64,000 nt of DNA. Origin: Chlorella sorokiniana (Eukaryota > Chlorophyta > Trebouxiophyceae > Chlorellales > Chlorellaceae). The DNA lies in contig CP084618.1 of assembly GCA_025917655.1 (NCBI GenBank), positions 124,001 through 188,000 of the forward strand, given 5' to 3'. The notes below the pieces were generated by a model, which ran no database searches, was not told where the DNA came from, and saw only the letters and a list, made by a program, of their open reading frames with translations. Made by a program: the position numbers and the translations under genes. This document shows positions 32,801 through 44,958 of this stretch, one piece after another. Position 1 is the first letter of the stretch; each line of letters begins with the position of its first letter.

Positions 32801-35800
32801 GCCGGCCCTTGCCCAGAGGCAGGTCCCGGCTGCGCTCCAGCATGCGCCACACGTACCTGCACTCAAAGAGGGAGGGCTCCCATGTCATGGTGTGTGTAAG
32901 TGGGTGAAATTGTGAGAAGGGGTGGGCATCCAAGGGCTCACATAAGCCGGGCGGGCGGAGGGTGTGAGTTGGCGGGGATGGCAAGCAGGCTGGAAAGCAG
33001 GCTGCAAAGCAGGGTGGCAGGCAGGGTAGCAGGCAGGGAGCGGCCTCGCCCCCAGCCCACTCACTTCTTGGCGCGCCGCACCGCCGTCGGCACGTCGGCG
33101 CCCTTTGCCAGCTCGGCGGCTATGGCTGAAGCCAGGCTGCAGCCCGTGCCGTGCGTGTTGCCGGTGCTGCAGGGAGCAGGAACACAGGCGGGAGAGACGC
33201 CACAGGGATGAAGACTTAGCAGACGGCAAAGGGAAGGGGTGCTCGAGCGGAGGACGCGCTGACAAGCAGCGGTGAGCTGCAGCAGAGCTGCCCGCGACGT
33301 TGTAAAGCCAGCGGGGCTGCCAGAAGGGCGCCAGCGCCCCGCCAACCGCCATCCTCCCCCGCCTCACTTCACTTGGAACCAGTCCTTTCCCCACCCACAA
33401 ACACAGCGCTTCAGGACTGCAACGCCCACCCCTGCCGCATCCAACCCCCAAACCCGCCTGATGTGAGGCTCCTGCAGCTCAATCATGTTCCGCCCATCGA
33501 AGAGCACATCGGTGACGACGCGGACGGGCCCGCCGCCGCCGCCGCTGGGGTCCGCCGCCGCCGCCTGCTCCGAATCCGCCAGATGGCCGCCCTTGATGAG
33601 CACCCACTGCGCAGTTGGTGGTCGTGTGTGTGTGTGGGGGGTGGGGGTGGGGGTGGGGGGCGCGCGCGGATCAATAAGAAGGAGGGGGTGGGGAGGGTTG
33701 AGGTCAAGCAAGCAGGATATGGGGAGGGGTGGGCAGGCAGGGTGCCGGGAAAGGGAGGCGAGGGCGGGACCCCGGCAGGTTGAAAAGAAAGCGTTTCTGC
33801 GTGGCTTCGAGGAGGCAGCCAGCCACAATGACTTGGCGGAGCCAGCCCCAACACCAACGCCCATCGCCAGGGCCAACATCAGTACCAAACACTAAACCCC
33901 AAAGCCATCGCCCCACCTGGGGTCCGTAGCGGTGGAGCTCTTCCGCCGCCGCCCGCATGCCGGCAAGGTCGGTGATGGCCAGCCCGTCTGCGGCGGGGTG
34001 GGGGTGGGTGCAGGGCCAGGCCAGCAGCCATGGCGGTGAGATGGACGCAGGAGGTCGGAGCGCAGCCAGCCAGCCAGCGGCGCGCGCAGGCTACGTGCAG
34101 GTACGTGCTCCGTGCGGGCGGCGGGGGCGGCGACTGCAGAACCCCAGCATGCGGGACACGACGACAGCGCGAGCACGGCGGGAGCGCCGCGCACCCAGCA
34201 GCTTGGATGCCTCTGGGATGTTGGGGGTGACGACGGTGGCCAGCGGCAGCAGGTGGGCCTTCAGAGCCTCCACCACTCCTGATGTGGGGAGGCGGGGGTG
34301 GGTGAGTGGGGGCCGGGAGAAAGAGGGGAGAGGGTTGCTAATGCCCCTGTCGTTGAACGCACCAGCGCGGCCAGGGCAGGCCCGCGGCACGCAACAGGAA
34401 AGTGATTCACGAATCCGCCCCCACCCCAACCACCGCCGCCGCATGTCAGGGGATGGAATGTGCCCCCGGTGAGCCTCCCCACACTCCAATAAACAAAACA
34501 AAAGAACATGTCAGTGAACAACTCCCGCCCCCTACGCCCCCATCACCACCACCACACACCCGTCGCCGCCAGCGCGTCGCCCGAGGTGGCCACCAGCACG
34601 GGATCCACCACCAGCCGCACCAGCCCGCCGTCCTGCAGCTCCTGAGCCACGGCCGCCACAATCTGCTCGGGCCGCCCGGGAGGGGTTGGGGAGGGGTGAA
34701 GGGAAGGTTGCGGTTGGTGCGCATCCAGGGCGCCGATGAGCGCGGAGGGCGGTTTGGGAGGGACGCAGGTACTGAGGTGCGGGAGCGCCGCGCGCGGCGC
34801 GGCGCCAGTGTGGGTTGGGCAAAAGCCCCGGCACGGCAGCTCCTGAGCCCACTGCCACCCTGCCGCTGGCGTCCCACTTTGGCGCACAAACACACCACAC
34901 GACCGCCAGAAACGACACCGACAACCCGTCCTGAACACTCGACACAAATACGCCGCAAGAGCGCCGCCAAACACGTGGCCTCACCTCGGGCGTGGGCAGC
35001 ATGCCCGTCTTCACCACATCCGCCCCGATGTCGCCCAGCACCGCCGCGATCTGGGCGCGCACAAAGTCTGGGGGCGGGACGTGCACCTCGGACACGCCGT
35101 TGGTGTTCTGAGGGAGGGAAGGGGGCGGCAGGGGGGGGCCAAAGGGTGGGAGTGGGTGGTGCAGGCGACTGGTCGAGGGTTGACGATGGGCGGGACCTCC
35201 GGTTCGTCCCACGACCGCTGGCTGCTGCAGCGGCCCCTCTTTCTAGCGGGAGCACCCTGCCGCCTGCAGATCCACCCAGCCCGCCCTCAGGCGCACGCAC
35301 AGAGCGCAGCTCGGGGCAAATCAAGGCGCGCGCTCGCCGCGCCGACCCGCCGCCACGCCAGCCACGCAGGCTGCGTGGCGGGCCGGGCGGACGCTGGCAG
35401 AGCTGGACAGCCTGCCCGCGTTGGGCTGGCTTCCGGGCGCGCCCCAACCACCCTCATCCCGACTGTGAGCCACAGAGGCACGGGGCCGCTGCCGCAACGA
35501 CAGCCCTCCCTTTTCAGCCACCGGCCACCCACCAACCTGCGCAGCGGAGCGGTGACGGCGCCCACCCACCCATCCCCTCACACACCCACCCACCCACACC
35601 TGCGCGGTGAGGGCGGTGATGGCGGTGGCGCAGTAGGCACCCGCCGCCATGCACGCCTTCACGTCGGCCTGGATGCCGGCGCCGCCGCCGCTGTCGCTCC
35701 CGGCGACGGCCAACACTCGGGGCACCTGCGTGTGGCGAGTGTGTGTGTGTTGGGGGGGCAGGAAGGGGGGGAAGGTGAGCGGCGTGAACAATGGTGGGAG

Positions 35801-38800
35801 CCGGCACCGCGAGGCGGAACAGCGCCCGCTCCCCTCCCCGTGGGACACACCAAAAAGAACCGTGACGCCACCAGTGAAGAGCACACTCACAGGCTGTCCA
35901 ACCACCGCTTTTCCACCAAAACCGCCCTGCACCTTGCCCCGCTGGCTCCTGCCACCCGTCCACCCCCACTCGCCACCACCCACCACCGCCACACACACGC
36001 GCCCCCACCCCCAGCACCCACACACACCTTGCCCTCCGCCACCGCCGGCGCAGTGGGCGGCGCGCGCTCCCGCATGCTGGCGGTGCGCCGCTGCGACCGC
36101 ACAAACTGTGGGCCAAAGAGGAAGGCGGATATCTCGGCCCCTGCAGGAGGTGGGAGAGGCAGGGAGGGCGGCAGCTGTGGGAGGCTTTGTGAGGAGCGGC
36201 GGGGGAGGAAGGGCAGAGCGGGCTGCAGGCGGCTTTGAGAAGACGCTTGTGCAAGGAACCCTGAACGCTTTGCTTGCCACCCAAGCTGCACCAGGAACAA
36301 AGAGCTACATTTGACTGCCAACAAAAACCTGGGGGAGGGCGGGGGCAGCCGGCAAGCGCATACAGCGCAGTGGCGTTGCGCCGCAAGCAAGCAGCGGGTG
36401 CCAGCGAGGACGCAGAACGCAGGGCGCGGTTTGGCTGCTCGATCTGCGGTGCCGCCTGACGGCGGCTGGTTCGCTGGCGGCGCCAGCAAGAGGGGCGGTG
36501 CTGCCCCCTCCCATCACGCCCACCCCAGCCCTCGCTGCGCTGCCTGCGCCGCCGAACAGCGTTCCCCCACACACACACACGTACACACGCATGCACACAC
36601 GTGGTACTGCGGTACTGCCTCACATGACGAGGCCTCGTACAGCGTGGGCGCCTCGTCAGCGTGGCTCTCCTGGTCCCGCAGGTCGAGGGGGCGCTGCCGC
36701 CAGCGGCCGCACGTCGATGCCTGGGGGGGAGAGAGTGTGTGTGTATGTGGGGGGGTCCTGAGTGTGTGTGTGTCAATGCCTGGGCGGAGGCATGTGTTGG
36801 GAGAGCGCGGTGTGGGTGTGTGGGTGGGTGGATGGATGGGTGGGGGCGCAGGCGCACATGGCGACTGCATGGATGGTAAATAGGCCAGAGAGGGCCTGTG
36901 GCTGGGACCTATCTGCCCACCCGCCCGCCCACCCACCTGCCACCGCCGCCACCTGGCGCACCAGGGCGTTGCTGCCCACCAGGATGCCGGCGTCAGCAGA
37001 GATGAGGGGCGGCAGGTCGGTCATCGAGTCACCGATGTAGACTGCAGGGGGGTTCAATGGTTGCGAGGGGGAATGGAGCGGGAGGAAAGGCAGGTTGCTG
37101 TGAGCAACAGGAGGAACCACAGGGTTGGCTGCTTGCATGCAGGTGGTGGGTTGGCTGCAAGAGGTGCAGCGCGCCGGTGGTGGAGAAGAGAGGGAAGGCT
37201 CTCAGGGAGACCCTGGGTATCCAGCCATGCCGGGCTACGGGCAGGCGGGCAGCGGCGGTGGAACAGGCGGGGCGGCGGCGGCGGCACGCTGGTCCTGCCT
37301 GCCAGCCTCACCGCTGATGCCCGCCTCCGAGCCTCCCCGCTGCCGCCAGGTCGAGCAGCAGGTCGTCCAGCAGGCGCCCCTTGTCCCCCGCACACTCGCA
37401 CCGCCTGCGTTGTTGGGTTGTTGGGGGGCAAAGAAGGAGAGGGCGTGTATGTGGTGGTGCCCGGGGGCGGGTGTTGCTGTGTTGCTGTGTTGTTGTGCCC
37501 CGCACAACCCTGCCACCGCCGCCGCCGCCGCTGCTGCTGACCTGGCCCCCGGGCATCGCGCGCACCCTGCCGCCCTGCCGCGCCCCGCCCGCGCACGCAC
37601 TGGCGGCACCCCGTTGAGCTGGCTGCGCCCCTGCCGCCAGGCGCCCCCTCACCTCTTGATGCTGCCGGTGGAGGTGTCGCCAAAGTACTCCAGCTCGTTT
37701 GCGCAAACCATGACGCAACCGGGGGCGCCGCCGCCGCGCTGGCCCCCTCAAACTCTGCAGGGGACAGACGTCAAAGGGGATGGGGGGAGGGGAGGGGAGC
37801 GTCAGCAGGGGATGAGGGGAGGGGAAAAGGGCGGGAGCCGGTGCCTGCCCAGCGCGGCGGTGGTGCACACAAGGACAGAGGGAAAGGGCAGCGACAATCG
37901 CATGGTGCATGCGTACACGCCAGCCCAGCTCCGAGCCAGACACGCGGTGCGGGCGGAGGCCCGACGGATCACGAGCTCAGCGCGCGCAGCACATGGGGTC
38001 CCCCCCCTTCCTCACCCGCTTCTGCCACCGACAGGCCTTGCTGCGCCAGCGCCGCCCGCACCATCTCCGCCGACCAGTTGACCGACACAACGTAGCTGCA
38101 TGAATGTGGTTGATGTGGTTTTTAAAGGGGATGGGGAGGGAAGAGAGAGGGGAGGGGGCACCACATGAGTGTGTTGGGTCGGCGGCGGGTGCGGTGCGGA
38201 GTTTGTGCGTGTGTGGCATGAGAGGTGAGGGCTGAGCAGAAATGCTTGAAGGGTCGAGAAGGCTCGCCACGCCGATTCCCCTGCCTGGCACCACAAAATC
38301 AAAGCAGCTGACACACACCAAGCTTTCACCACCTGCATCTTCCCCCCCCCCAAAGCGCAGCGGGCGCAGCAGGCACAGCAGGCGCAGCAGGCGCAGCGTG
38401 CGCACGTCGGGATGCCGGCCTCCGTCGCCCGGCGCAGCAGGTCCAGGCAGCCGGGCTGCATCCGGATGGAGGCCCCCGCCCGCGCCAGCATGCCCTTCTT
38501 CACACCCGCCAGGATGCCTGCGGAAGGGGGGTGGGAGGGAGGGGAAGCAGGGGGTGGCTGGGAGCCGGGCCGAAGAAATAGGGGGGGGGGGGGCAGGGGG
38601 TGGCTGGGAGCGTCTTCTGGGCGAGCGCATGAACGGCGGGGTGCAACCCTGAAACAGAAACAGAAAAGAAAACTCTCAACAGCTTTGACGACGGCCCGAA
38701 AAAAAAAAAACTCACCAGACTCCACCACCACCCCGTTCATCTCCTTGTCAAACTCCGACAGGCGGTCGATGAAGTCGCCCTGCGGTACGGTACAGCGGTA

Positions 38801-41800
38801 CAGCGGTGCGGTACAGTGGTGCGGTACAGCGGTGCGGCACAGCGGTGCAGGCGCAGGCGCAGTGCGGAGGTGGTGCAGGGGAGAGGGAGGGAGGCAAGCC
38901 CTCTCTCCCCCAGGATGCAGCCTCCCATCCTGTGCCACAGCTTGTGCTTCGATGCGAGCGCAACGTGCGACGTGCGATGCGTGGCGCCAGATTCTACGGA
39001 AGAACCTGGCGCCATGCGCCCAGCAGATTGCATGCAGAGCGAGCAAGCCGTGGCAGAGAAAAGGCCCCAGCCAGGGCAGCGCGGGAGGCGGGGGCGGGAG
39101 AGGGGGCATGCAGGCAGCGGCAGCGGCAGGCGCGTGGGCCGGCAGCAGAGCAGCGGCGCACCAGCCAGGCCATGTCAAACTCGGTTGGTTCTTCCTCAGG
39201 CTGTCCGGATTGGGGGGGCAGATGTTGTATAGGCTTTCAGGGGAGGTCTCACAGAGCTCGAGAGCACAGGTCGAGTGGCGAGAAAGCGTGCAGAGGGCTG
39301 CTTCTTGACCGAGCCGCATGTGGCCCCCTGCCGCCGCCACGAGCCCCATCCTGCCGACAGCACCCGACCATAGTGTCCCTCCCCTCAACACCACCCATCT
39401 CACACAGCACCCACCCAGCACTGTGTCCCTACTGGCCCCCACACCCACACCCACACCCAAACCCAACACATACACACCCATACACGCCACCTTCCCCCCG
39501 CCTCCAACCACCCACCGCGCAGCACCCACCTCAGGCAGTATCTCCTCGAGCAGGCCCTGGCGCCTGGCCGAGTAGTTGGCCACCAGCCACTGCAGCTGGC
39601 CCTGGAGCTCGCCCGCAGCGCAGACTGGGCCTCGCCGCCGTCCGCCTGCGTTATGTTATGGTGGCGACGCGGGGGGGGGAAGGGGGTGGGGTGGGGGCAG
39701 CAAGGATGCTGAAAGGGAGGGGTAAGGGGTGCAGATGATGAGAGAAGGTGTTTGTTTTTTTGGGGGGGGGGCGGGCAATGTAAAGGGGAACAGGGTCGAG
39801 GCGACCAGAACTTCCAGCTGCCAATCGTGGATGTGGGCAGGCAGAGGACAGGGTGGAGGGGTGGCCGCAAGCCACAGTCAGTGCAGCCGGCAGTGGGTAG
39901 GTGTGGCATGGATGCGAGGAGAAGCAGGGCGGGGGCACAGCAAGCGGCAATCGCCGGTAAGGGCAGCATGCGAGCAGCGAGGCGCAGCGGCTGCAGCCCC
40001 CCAGCGACCTGCGCCACGGTCGCCTCTATGGCAGTCTGCATGACCAGCCCAGTGGAGTCTGCAGGGGAGGCAGGAAGGCGGGGAGGCAGCATGTGGGAGA
40101 GCGTGCCTGGGCTGGCTTCCACGCGGCGCCGCCCGGCAAGCAAGGCGGCATGGCGGGTTGTTGGGCGCACTGGGGGCATGCCAGCAAGGGAGCAGGCTGC
40201 AGGCAGAGGCAGGAGGCTGGGGCAGCGAGGCGGTACGGCAAGGCGGTACGGCAGGGCGGTACCAGAGGCGGTGCAGGTGTCGTCAAAGTCCACCACCAGC
40301 AGCGAGATGGGGCGCGGCGGCGCGCGGTACGGCTGCGCGCTGCAGGCGGCACACAGCAGGAGGGAGGGCGCGCGGGCGTCACAGGCGTGCAGCATGCAGC
40401 GCTGTGGCGTTGCCTGCCTAGACGGCCTGCCGTAAGGAAGGCAGGGGCCAGCGGGTGCAGCACCCACCCAAAAACTCCACCTCCAGCTGCATCGCCCGCC
40501 GGTAGTGCTGCACCAGGCGGTCTGCGGGAGGAAAGCGGGATTGGGCGCAAACCAGCATGTTGAGGCAAGCTGTATGCAGGAGCTGTTGCCAGCGAGGAAA
40601 GAGAGGAAGTAGATCAGGCTGGGCCTGGCGCTGGCAGCCGCGCCGCCCCCGCAGACCTGCCCAACGGGCGGCGCCGAGCGACGAGGCGCCCAAACCCGGC
40701 CGCTGCCATTGCCCCCAGGCCCTGCTGCAGCTGCCAAGCGATCTAGGGGCGGCAGAGGGCAGTCCGAGGCCGGACACGGGCGCTGCTGCGGGCTTGGCAG
40801 CTGCCACACAAGAGCGCCCAGTGGCCGCCGCCATGTTCAAGAATGCACGCAGCATTCAGCGGTCCCTCGAGGGGAGGGACGATGGGCAACGCACGCCCAG
40901 CTGGGCGCTTATGTGGCACCGCGATAGGCGCCCCGAAATGTGCCAAACAAGGGCCTGTTGTCCTGCCGGTGCCAGCCTGGCTGTACTTCGTGGTGAAGCA
41001 GCGTGCAGGCGCATGCATGGGGACATCAGGCTCTTGCAAACGGCGTCCGAGCAATCATAGACCATTTGCAGCCTGCTCAGAACCCGCCTGCAGCAATCCT
41101 GCTTGCCCGGTTCTCTGCGGTCTAACCAATTAGCTGTTTGTTGGCAACCATGAAATTGCTAACGCACAACATGCTGGCGTGCCACATCAAGGGGGTGCAA
41201 AACGGCTACCCCTGAAAATCGAGGCGGAGAAAGTGGAGACGCGGGAAATGGACTACGAGCCCGACTTCCTGCGGCACATCTTCCCCCGCATCCAATGGGC
41301 AGCGCTGCGGGAAGGAGCCGCGGCCATGGGTGAGCGGCGGCAGCACGGGAAGTGGGCGCTGGGACCGCCTTGTTTGTTTGGAGCGGCAGCGCTGCCCCCA
41401 TCCTCACCGCCTTGTCAGGGCAGCAAAGTGCGGCGCGGCAAAGCGCAGTTTAACCTGACAGGCGTCGCGAGGAGGCCAGCTCAGGCTCCTGCTAAAGCCC
41501 TCAGCATGCCGCAACGGCGGTGGCTGCCCAGGCAGCGCCGCACCTTGCGATGCGGCAGTGCGGTGTCCACCGCGCTTCTGCGCCGCCCCACGTTCCCGCA
41601 AAAACAGCAGAAACCTTGCAGAAGCTTTCACCATGGGCGCCCCAAGGCACTGCAGTCCCCCAGGCCAGCTTTTTTGGGGCAACCACCCAACCAGCTGCCG
41701 ACCAAGCTGCTGCCCCCGCCCCTCCCCCGCCCCCGCCCCGCAGGCGTGACCGACCTGCCGGAGGCTGCCAGCGAGGAGATGCTGGAGGACGACGACTTCC

Positions 41801-44694
41801 TCAAGAAGTTCCACCACGCGCTGCTGGAGGTGCACCTGGAGCAGGGGGCCCTCGTGTGCCCCGAGACAGGTGACCCCCACCCGCTCGCTCGCTTCACGGG
41901 TCTTCCCGCTCGCCTCGGGGCGGGTAGGGCAGGGCAGAGGCAGCCGTGCCATGCGCAGCAAGCTTTGTGTGCATGCCTGCGCATGCACACCCGCCCCGCC
42001 GCAGCGATGCCTCGAAACGGTGTTGGCCTCACCGCTCTGCCGCTGCTGCCGCCCGCCCCTCGCCGCCGCTGCAGGGCGCAAGTTCCCGGTCAGCGGCGGC
42101 ATCCCCAACTTGCTGCTAACGGAAGACGAGTGCTGAAGCTGGTGCTCACTGATCAAGAGCTGGCCAGCGGCCCTCACTATTCTGCCTTCCTCTGACCCCT
42201 TATGCTGCCCTGCTGCCCTGCTGCTGCTGCTGCCCTGCCGCTTGCTCCATTTCCTGCTGTTCCCTCACTCAGAGAGGCACCACTAGCTGCCTCACAGCTT
42301 TGCTTGCCTTTTCCTTGCTGCACCACACCCCAGTTTTGTTAACCCTTCAACCCCTCAATGGATGCACACAGCAAGGGGAATTTTCTTGATTGTGCTGGCT
42401 GGCGGCGCAGCAGGGCCGCCCACAGCCAGGCACTAAGTGTCAGCCCTGCGCCTCAACCCCGCCCAAGCGTCGGGAACCGAGCCCCCTTCCACGCATCGAG
42501 CACCACCTGTCTCCATCCATCGGAGACAGCCTCATCCCCCCCTTCCCCGGGCCCACCCAGCCAGCCCACCCCTAATTGGGAAAGGTGCCGTCCGTGTGGG
42601 CACAGCACCTCCTTTCTCCTCACACACTCACGCCCCACGCCTCCCCTGCCCGCAAACGCCCAGCGCACCCACCGTATGGCTCCGCGTCGGCAGTTTCATC
42701 CAGTACGCCCTCCGCCTTGAAGGGCAGGCGCAGGTACTCTGCAGATGAGTAGGAGCGCACCCATTCTGCGAGGTGGGTGGGTGGGTGGGGGGACGGGAGG
42801 AAGGGGGGGGGGGAGGGGTTGTTAGTCCATCGGCAACGAGCGAGTTTGAAGGAGGGAGGGTGACAGAGGGACAAGCAGTGGGGCAGGGTCGACCGATTCG
42901 GGGCACAGCATAGCACCCGCCCATGAACCCTCCAAGAAGCAACAGGAGGCCCCACCCGTGTACTCGTGTTCCGCAAAGGGGCAGGCCTTGGCCAGCTGGC
43001 AGGCCAGGAAGGCGTAGAGGCGCAGGCAGGGCACCATGGCCGCCATGATTGCCGCCACGCCCTGGGGGGGCGGGCAGCGTGTGAGGGTGGCAGCGTGTGA
43101 GGGTGGCAGTGTGCGAGGGTGCAGGGAGAACGCCGTCGAGCGGCAGAGGAGCAGGAAGGAGGAGGGGGCGCCGCACATCAGGCAGGAGCCCACCCAGCAG
43201 CACGGCGAGGACGGCCTGTGCAGGTGCATCAGCGGGAGGGCGTCGGCAGCCCCTGCAGCCGCCCCTCTCGCCCCCGCCCAGCAGCAGCAGCAGCAGCAGT
43301 GCCAGGCCGGCGCGCAGATGGGCCCGCCTCCGCCCCCTGGCTTCCTCCCAGCGTCCTTGCCTGCTGCGGGTCGGCCGCCACGCCGTGCACAAACTCCACG
43401 TAGCGGCGGGTGGCGGACAGCGGCTGCTGGTGGCGGGACAGATCCACACCCCACTCCTGCAAGGGGAGTTACGGCTAGTGGCTGTGACGATGTTGTTTAG
43501 TTGCCGTGTGTCTAGTGTTGTGGCGTTTGATTTATTTCCTGGGGGCACATGAGTGCATGGGCGGGCGCAGGGCGCGCTAACAAAGGTGTGAGATAGGGGC
43601 TTGAGGGCTGCAATGACAAGGATGGGCTGCAGGCTCCCAACAAGGGGCCGCGGTCCCGCCACCGCCGCTCCTCCCCCAGCAACCTCAACGGGAGCCGCCA
43701 GGCCAGCAGCGAGGAAGCGGAGGCATGTCCACACCAGTACCAACAGCGGTACCACCCACCATGGCGTAGCTGTCGTGCAGCTTCAGCTCCTCCTGCACGC
43801 CCTGCAGCAGCTCAGTGAGCGCGCGCGCCAGGTGCGGCTGCGACGCCGTGCAGCGATGGATGGCAGCAGAATAGCCCTCAGCTGCAGGGTGGGGGTGGTG
43901 GGTGCGGGGGGGGAGAGGGGGGCCTTCAGAAAGGGATTCAGAGGGAGAAGAGGCCAGTGCTCAGCGTGGCAAAGTCGCCGCTGGCTGCTGCCGCCGGCTG
44001 TGGCACAAGACGGATGGGGCGGGAGGGCAGCGCCCACTCGGGGCTCCGGCAAGGCGCCACCCTCGGCCTTCACGTCGTGGCAGCGCAGCGCCTTCTGCTG
44101 CCCGCCCAAGCCCCCACGCTGCCACTGGCGACGGGGTTGCTGCTAGGGGGCAGGAGCTCAAGAGTGCGGTCTGCCTCGACGAGCAGGGAGCGGCGGCGGC
44201 GCCCACCAAAGCTTCTCAGGAAGAAAGCGTCCTCTGCAATGTAGCTCTGGAAAGCCTCCCTGCGGGGGCACAGGGCCAAGCGGCGCCGCATGCAGCCCTG
44301 GGGCAGCGATCCAAGGCACATCGCGGGCAGCGCAGCCCCCGCGGCCGCTGAGGCGGCAGCCGGCGCAGCGGCGGCGGCAGCCCCAGGAGCGGCGGCGGGC
44401 TACGGGCGGGGCTCCACGGCATCAAGCTGGCTGCGGACTCGGCATGCATCCCAGGCTTCCGCGGTGCCCGCATGCCGGGTCCGCGGCTGCAGTGCAGCCC
44501 CAAGGCGAGAGAATGGAGCCCCCGCGGGCGGCTGCCTCAGCGGGCGACGGCGCACACCTGGGCAGGCTGCCGTGTGCCAGCGCCCTCACGAATGGGTGGT
44601 GCAGCGCCGCCATCACCGATGAATGCACCTGCTCATCGCGCCACAGGCGGCCGGCGCAGCCTGAAGAGCTGCTGGGTGTCCCGGCGGACGCCAT
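29846..44694 (-). CDS. Four-domain thiamine enzyme: TENA - HAD phosphatase - ThiD - ThiE (TH2-TH1 fusion)
   Basis: About 34 coding exons give some 1,100 residues. [57 protein letters not shown] (active Cys) and [10 protein letters not shown] (Glu). [16 protein letters not shown] (40263-40339), [43 protein letters not shown] and [17 protein letters not shown]. Exons 36624-36720 and 36028-36140 splice to [17 protein letters not shown], the TH2 C-terminus, and the latter exon runs in frame into ThiD. Thi[42 protein letters not shown] and [14 protein letters not shown] (catalytic Cys). Thi[68 protein letters not shown]; stop 29846. Together they make HMP-PP, condense it with thiazole phosphate, and dephosphorylate TMP; TENA salvages pyrimidine. 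The start is the first ATG before TENA; an in-frame extension to 44757 could be a targeting peptide. Frame breaks (30879-30881, 36687-36691, near 39610 and 37720) look like indels. Confidence 0.85.
41150..42136 (+). CDS. TRM112: TRM112 methyltransferase activator subunit, nested in the thiamine gene's intron
   Basis: Three exons (41150-41329, 41744-41869, 42075-42136) encode about 122 residues, the normal size. They read [97 protein letters not shown] and [20 protein letters not shown]. The MKLLTHN start and the C-terminal CPxTGRxFPxxxGIPNxLL are diagnostic. TRM112 is the obligatory partner that stabilises several methyltransferases acting on tRNA, 18S rRNA and eRF1. The second zinc-site region keeps a single visible CP, as in many non-fungal TRM112 proteins. 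The frame breaks at the C run 41209-41212 (TACCCC/TGA), where one extra C restores the conserved protein. The whole gene lies on the opposite strand inside the intron 40522-42672 of the thiamine gene. Confidence 0.92.
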
Positions 44695-44958
44695 GCTGTG
44701 GAAGGGGCTCGTTTCGCTCAAACTCCGACTCAATTCTGACGTAAGTATTGTCGGCATGGTTGCGACTGTGCAATACGTCTTCGGTGAGCATGCCGGCCGG
44801 CTTCCCCAGGCGCACAACAGCAAGGTTGCCAGCGCAGCACGAGCGTCCGGCGCATAGGAGGCGCATCAGGGGGCATGCATGCAATTAAAACTCATGGTAT
44901 GGCGATCGAAACGTATCAAGCCATTCTCCAATAGCCCATTGCCCCGTATTCCGCCCGC
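44695..44958. promoter_or_regulatory. Bidirectional promoter of the thiamine gene pair
   Basis: Some 264 bp separate the start codons of the TH2-TH1 fusion (-) and ThiM (+). It contains a TGACGTAA element at about 44737, a GCATGCATGC palindrome at about 44871-44880 followed by an A/T-rich stretch, and a CCAAT-like motif (tccaatag) at about 44929. These are seen in sequence; their function is inferred. I looked for a TPP riboswitch and found none. Confidence 0.5.

Noticed and set aside
41150-42136. Programmed frameshifting or pseudogene status of TRM112
   Set aside because: Equivalent one-base shortfalls at C/G runs occur in many unrelated genes of the window, so sequence error is the simpler explanation.
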